Shown here: piece by piece, positions 61,021 through 64,000 of the stretch
Position numbering within the stretch: position 1 is the stretch's first letter
How the letters are laid out: each line of letters opens with the position of its first letter
Translations under genes and position numbers: made by a program
Source of the DNA: Pithys albifrons albifrons
Taxonomy: Eukaryota; Chordata; Aves; Passeriformes; Thamnophilidae
Length of the DNA: 64,000 bases
NCBI RefSeq assembly: GCF_047495875.1
Contig: NC_092461.1
Location: 63,104,299 to 63,168,298, forward strand
Direction of reading: 5' to 3'
Notes under the pieces: generated by a model
Databases searched by the model: none
Seen by the model: the letters and a program-made list of their open reading frames with translations, nothing else
Told to the model about the DNA's origin: nothing

Positions 61021-64000
61021 GAATGCTGGACAGTCTTAAAAGGGATGTCATCTGCTCTTAGCTGATAGACTTGCTGCAGCATAACTTATGCAATCTCTTT
61101 ACTATGACAACTTATAGCCTGTACACACTAGTTTATGCATTTAATTTTTAGTTAGTTTTTTTTTTTTTTTAACAAAGGCTGAAGAAAATACAAGCTGTAA
61201 GGACAGTGAATCTCCCTATGGAAAATGCAACACCTCTACTTCTTCACTGTCTTAGCTCAAAACTGTTAGGTCGTTATGTCTCACCACACCATAGGAAATA
61301 GTCTGAGGCAGCAGTTGAAGCTTCAGGAAACCTGAACTTTCCATTTGCATCACAGTTGTCTATATGAGGTTTTGCCATGATTTTTGTTTTTTTGTTTGTA
61401 AGTAGCCTAGAGGAAAAAGGAATGTAAGGCTCTATTTTTCTGTTCATTCTCCTAACTGTACTATCACTTCTCTGAATCATGGATACTTCCCCTTATTTCA
61501 TTATTTTAGTCTTAGCAGACAATATTACACTTACATGAGATATGAGATGTAATAGTTCATTGTCATTTCTACTGGGAATACTAGTTATTCTGAAATATCC
61601 CACTTTTGCAGAAAAATGTGTTTCTGAAGCTCTAATATTATTCCCCCAAATCTTACAGTACTCGTCAACTTTAATTTTATTGTGCTAGGGCTCATACTAA
61701 GAAATGGGAGATCTTGCAATCCAGTTATTTCCTCTCAATAAAATTACATACCTAATTCTAAATCCCTTTCTTATACTTACAAATTCACATTGCAAAACTG
61801 TGAATCTAAACCCAAATAATTATTTGCTTATTAAAAACTAAGTTATCGGTCTTCCGGAGTAAATCACATGGGTAGTGTCCAGTGTAACACAGAGATTCAA
61901 CCAGGTTTCCTAAGTAACAAACTCACATTTAGTGTTCCCTCCTCATCCCCTGCCATTCAGAAACTTGTCAGAGTTTATCTATATCTTTTGAACAGTCCTT
62001 CTATTAGTTCTGCATCAATAAACCATAGTGACATTTGTGAACTATACCTATTGCTAAACTGGATTTCAAGTCTCAGCACATGCTAATTTTACAAACCAAA
62101 ATTAAAAGATGGCTTTTAGTAACGGTTGTATAAATACCATTTGGGTCTGGGGTTCTTTTCCCTGGTAATCCACTAATATTTATTGGGCATCGATTTTTGA
62201 TGTTGGTTTTGACTGTGGTTATGTTACCAAGTCATATGATTTGCTGCCTATACATCTACCCCGAAGAGGTCAAGTTAATTTGAACAACACAAAGCATTGC
62301 CTTTTAACAATGGAAACCACAACCAATAGGAAAATGAAGTAGTATCCACACAATTTTTACATCATCTTACCTTTAACTTAAAAGTATTTGAGGTAGATGA
62401 GATGGGAAATCCTGGAACCAAGATAAGCAAGAAGCAATCCCTTTCCTGCCCAGAGAAAAGCCAAAAATATTTGGTCTACTTGTTTAAGGAAGGAAGATAA
62501 GAAAACAGCCCCTCGGCCAATAATTTTTTATTTAACTCTATGTGACTTTCCCATAGTATTGGCAGAACAGGAACTAATGCAAGAATGAACTCATGATTTA
62601 GGGGCAAAGAGGTGTGTTAAGAGTGTCACCTAAACAGTAAATATAGAAAACATAATACCTAACTTCAAACAATAGGAAAAATACCATTTCAAGGCAAACT
62701 TAAATGTAACTACTCTGTACAGAGTCCCCAAATTGTACCTAGTACATAATGATGAAATGCTACATTCCACATCAAAAGAGAGTTGGGTGTGTGAAGTAGA
62801 GTGAGATAATAGCAATTTATTAGATATCTGATTTCTCATTGCTATGGTGGCATTCATAAAATCCTAACCTCAACCCCCATTCTAGCACTATTAGATCAGT
62901 TCCATTATAAACTACACCTGAAACAGAGACAAATCTAACTGACCTACTGAGATGCAGAAAGATGCAAAAAACAGTCAAAGTATGAAAAAGTGACTTTCTA
63001 ATACCACTGAGTCTTCTGACCTGCTTAAGGCTTTGCCCTGTTTTGAGTATATCTATATATTTGAGCCATGCATTTGGCTTTCATAAGACTTTAAAGTAAG
63101 AGATTCAAGTAGACAGAGCCTTTTCATGGCTTGTAACCTAAACACTGGCTCTTTCTTAGAAACCAGGATGTTCTGTGATTTTCAATTTCTGTAACAACTT
63201 GAGGATGTAATTTATAAAAATACTCTTTGTTCCCTCCCAGAATCTATTCATATGTGGTAGTTGAAGTTGTCATATAAGTGATATCTGTCTACATTGACAT
63301 ATAATATTAATATAACTTCTCCTCCCTATTTCTACTTTTCTTTAATGGCAGAAAAAGGAGTAACTTTAGCACCCAGTTTAATACGTCAGTTATTAGCTTC
63401 TCCCAAAACCCTGCTGCAAGATTCATTGTGCTCCACATGAGATGGATGTAAGCTCATGTCTTGACAAGTGCAATCACAATTTCACTAAATCATGTGAAAT
63501 TCAGCTTCTAATATTAGGAATGTAACAAAATTACGATGTATTGATTGTGAATGTGTTCTGATGATCGCTTTACATGGCATACATCATCAGTCTCAGGCTG
63601 GAAACAGGATAAATAAGTTTCATACCTAACTTTTAACATAAGCCACTAATACAAATGAATATCATCAAAAAAAAAAAGCAGTAATTAAAACCTAAATTAG
63701 AACTTCCTTAATTTTGGGTGGATCAAATTAAACAAATATTCTGTTTTAGAAATTTCATACACTTTTCACTAACTGTATCACAAGCTAAAACATCTATATG
63801 CATTATGAAACACAAATAAAACACCTATTTTCTGTAAGTAGCATTAGAGTTTCAACAATTGGAAAGGCTTCACCAAGTAATGAATGTATCAGAAAAACAT
63901 AATATGAATTTTTGAAAAAGCTGCTGTGGTGTTCTACAATGCATGGCAATGAAATTAGTTGTTTTACATGGATTTCCAACACCTTCCTCTCAAATTCTAG
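61021..64000. other. C8orf34 intron, to window end
   Basis: AT-rich; no exon-like block, repeat end or RNA gene recognised. A T-run lies near 61155-61172. Upstream C8orf34 exons should lie beyond this edge. Confidence 0.6.

Noticed and set aside
1..64000. CRISPR arrays, tRNA/rRNA genes, bacterial operons
   Set aside because: None seen. There are no spaced direct repeats of the right type, the only tRNA-like sequence is the 18-base PBS, and the window is clearly vertebrate.

Overview
The window is AT-rich vertebrate nuclear DNA, and its repeats are avian. It has CR1 retrotransposon fragments with the typical (ATTCTATG)-like 3' ends, solo LTRs flanked by 5-bp target-site duplications, and one nearly complete 7.5-kb endogenous retrovirus. 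Nothing in it looks prokaryotic. It is most likely from a bird, probably a passerine-like genome given the abundance and youth of the ERVL-type elements. That lineage guess is inference.

Host gene: the whole window appears to lie inside one large, intron-rich gene on the minus strand. Three small exons with canonical splice sites and continuous reading phase lie at 25041-25176, 7693-7778 and 2715-2788. Their conceptual peptide matches my recollection of vertebrate C8orf34, including the hallmark run [17 protein letters not shown]. The three exons encode about 98 residues. The 5' exons lie beyond 64000 and the 3' end lies below position 1. The introns are about 4.9 kb and 17.3 kb, plus one of at least 38.8 kb.

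Mobile elements, in order: solo ERVL-type LTR (1258-1883, TSD gccct); decayed LTR (about 8290-8902); CR1 scrap (about 10100-10235); full-length minus-strand provirus (39664-47130, TSD gctat); CR1 (51774-52185, +); CR1 (52508-53715, -) split by a second solo LTR (53001-53628, TSD acaca); two CR1 fragments (60236-60575, - and 60738-61020, +).

The provirus has near-identical LTRs, a tRNA-Gln primer-binding site, a polypurine tract, 5-bp TSDs and no env. Its gag is large and unusual: a hydrophobic N-terminus, about 13 tandem TQT-type motifs that look like LC8 dynein-light-chain ligands, a Glu-rich stretch, and several Arg/Ser-dipeptide domains in place of zinc knuckles. Its pol keeps protease, the first part of RT, RNase H and a motif-complete integrase. 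The catalytic part of RT is missing and several in-frame stops break it, so the copy is young but non-autonomous. The provirus sits in the same transcriptional orientation as the host gene.

The remaining sequence is intronic. Noted within it are a consensus-grade CTCF motif at 56961-56976, several exon-like blocks of unknown status, and A/C-rich low-complexity tracts.
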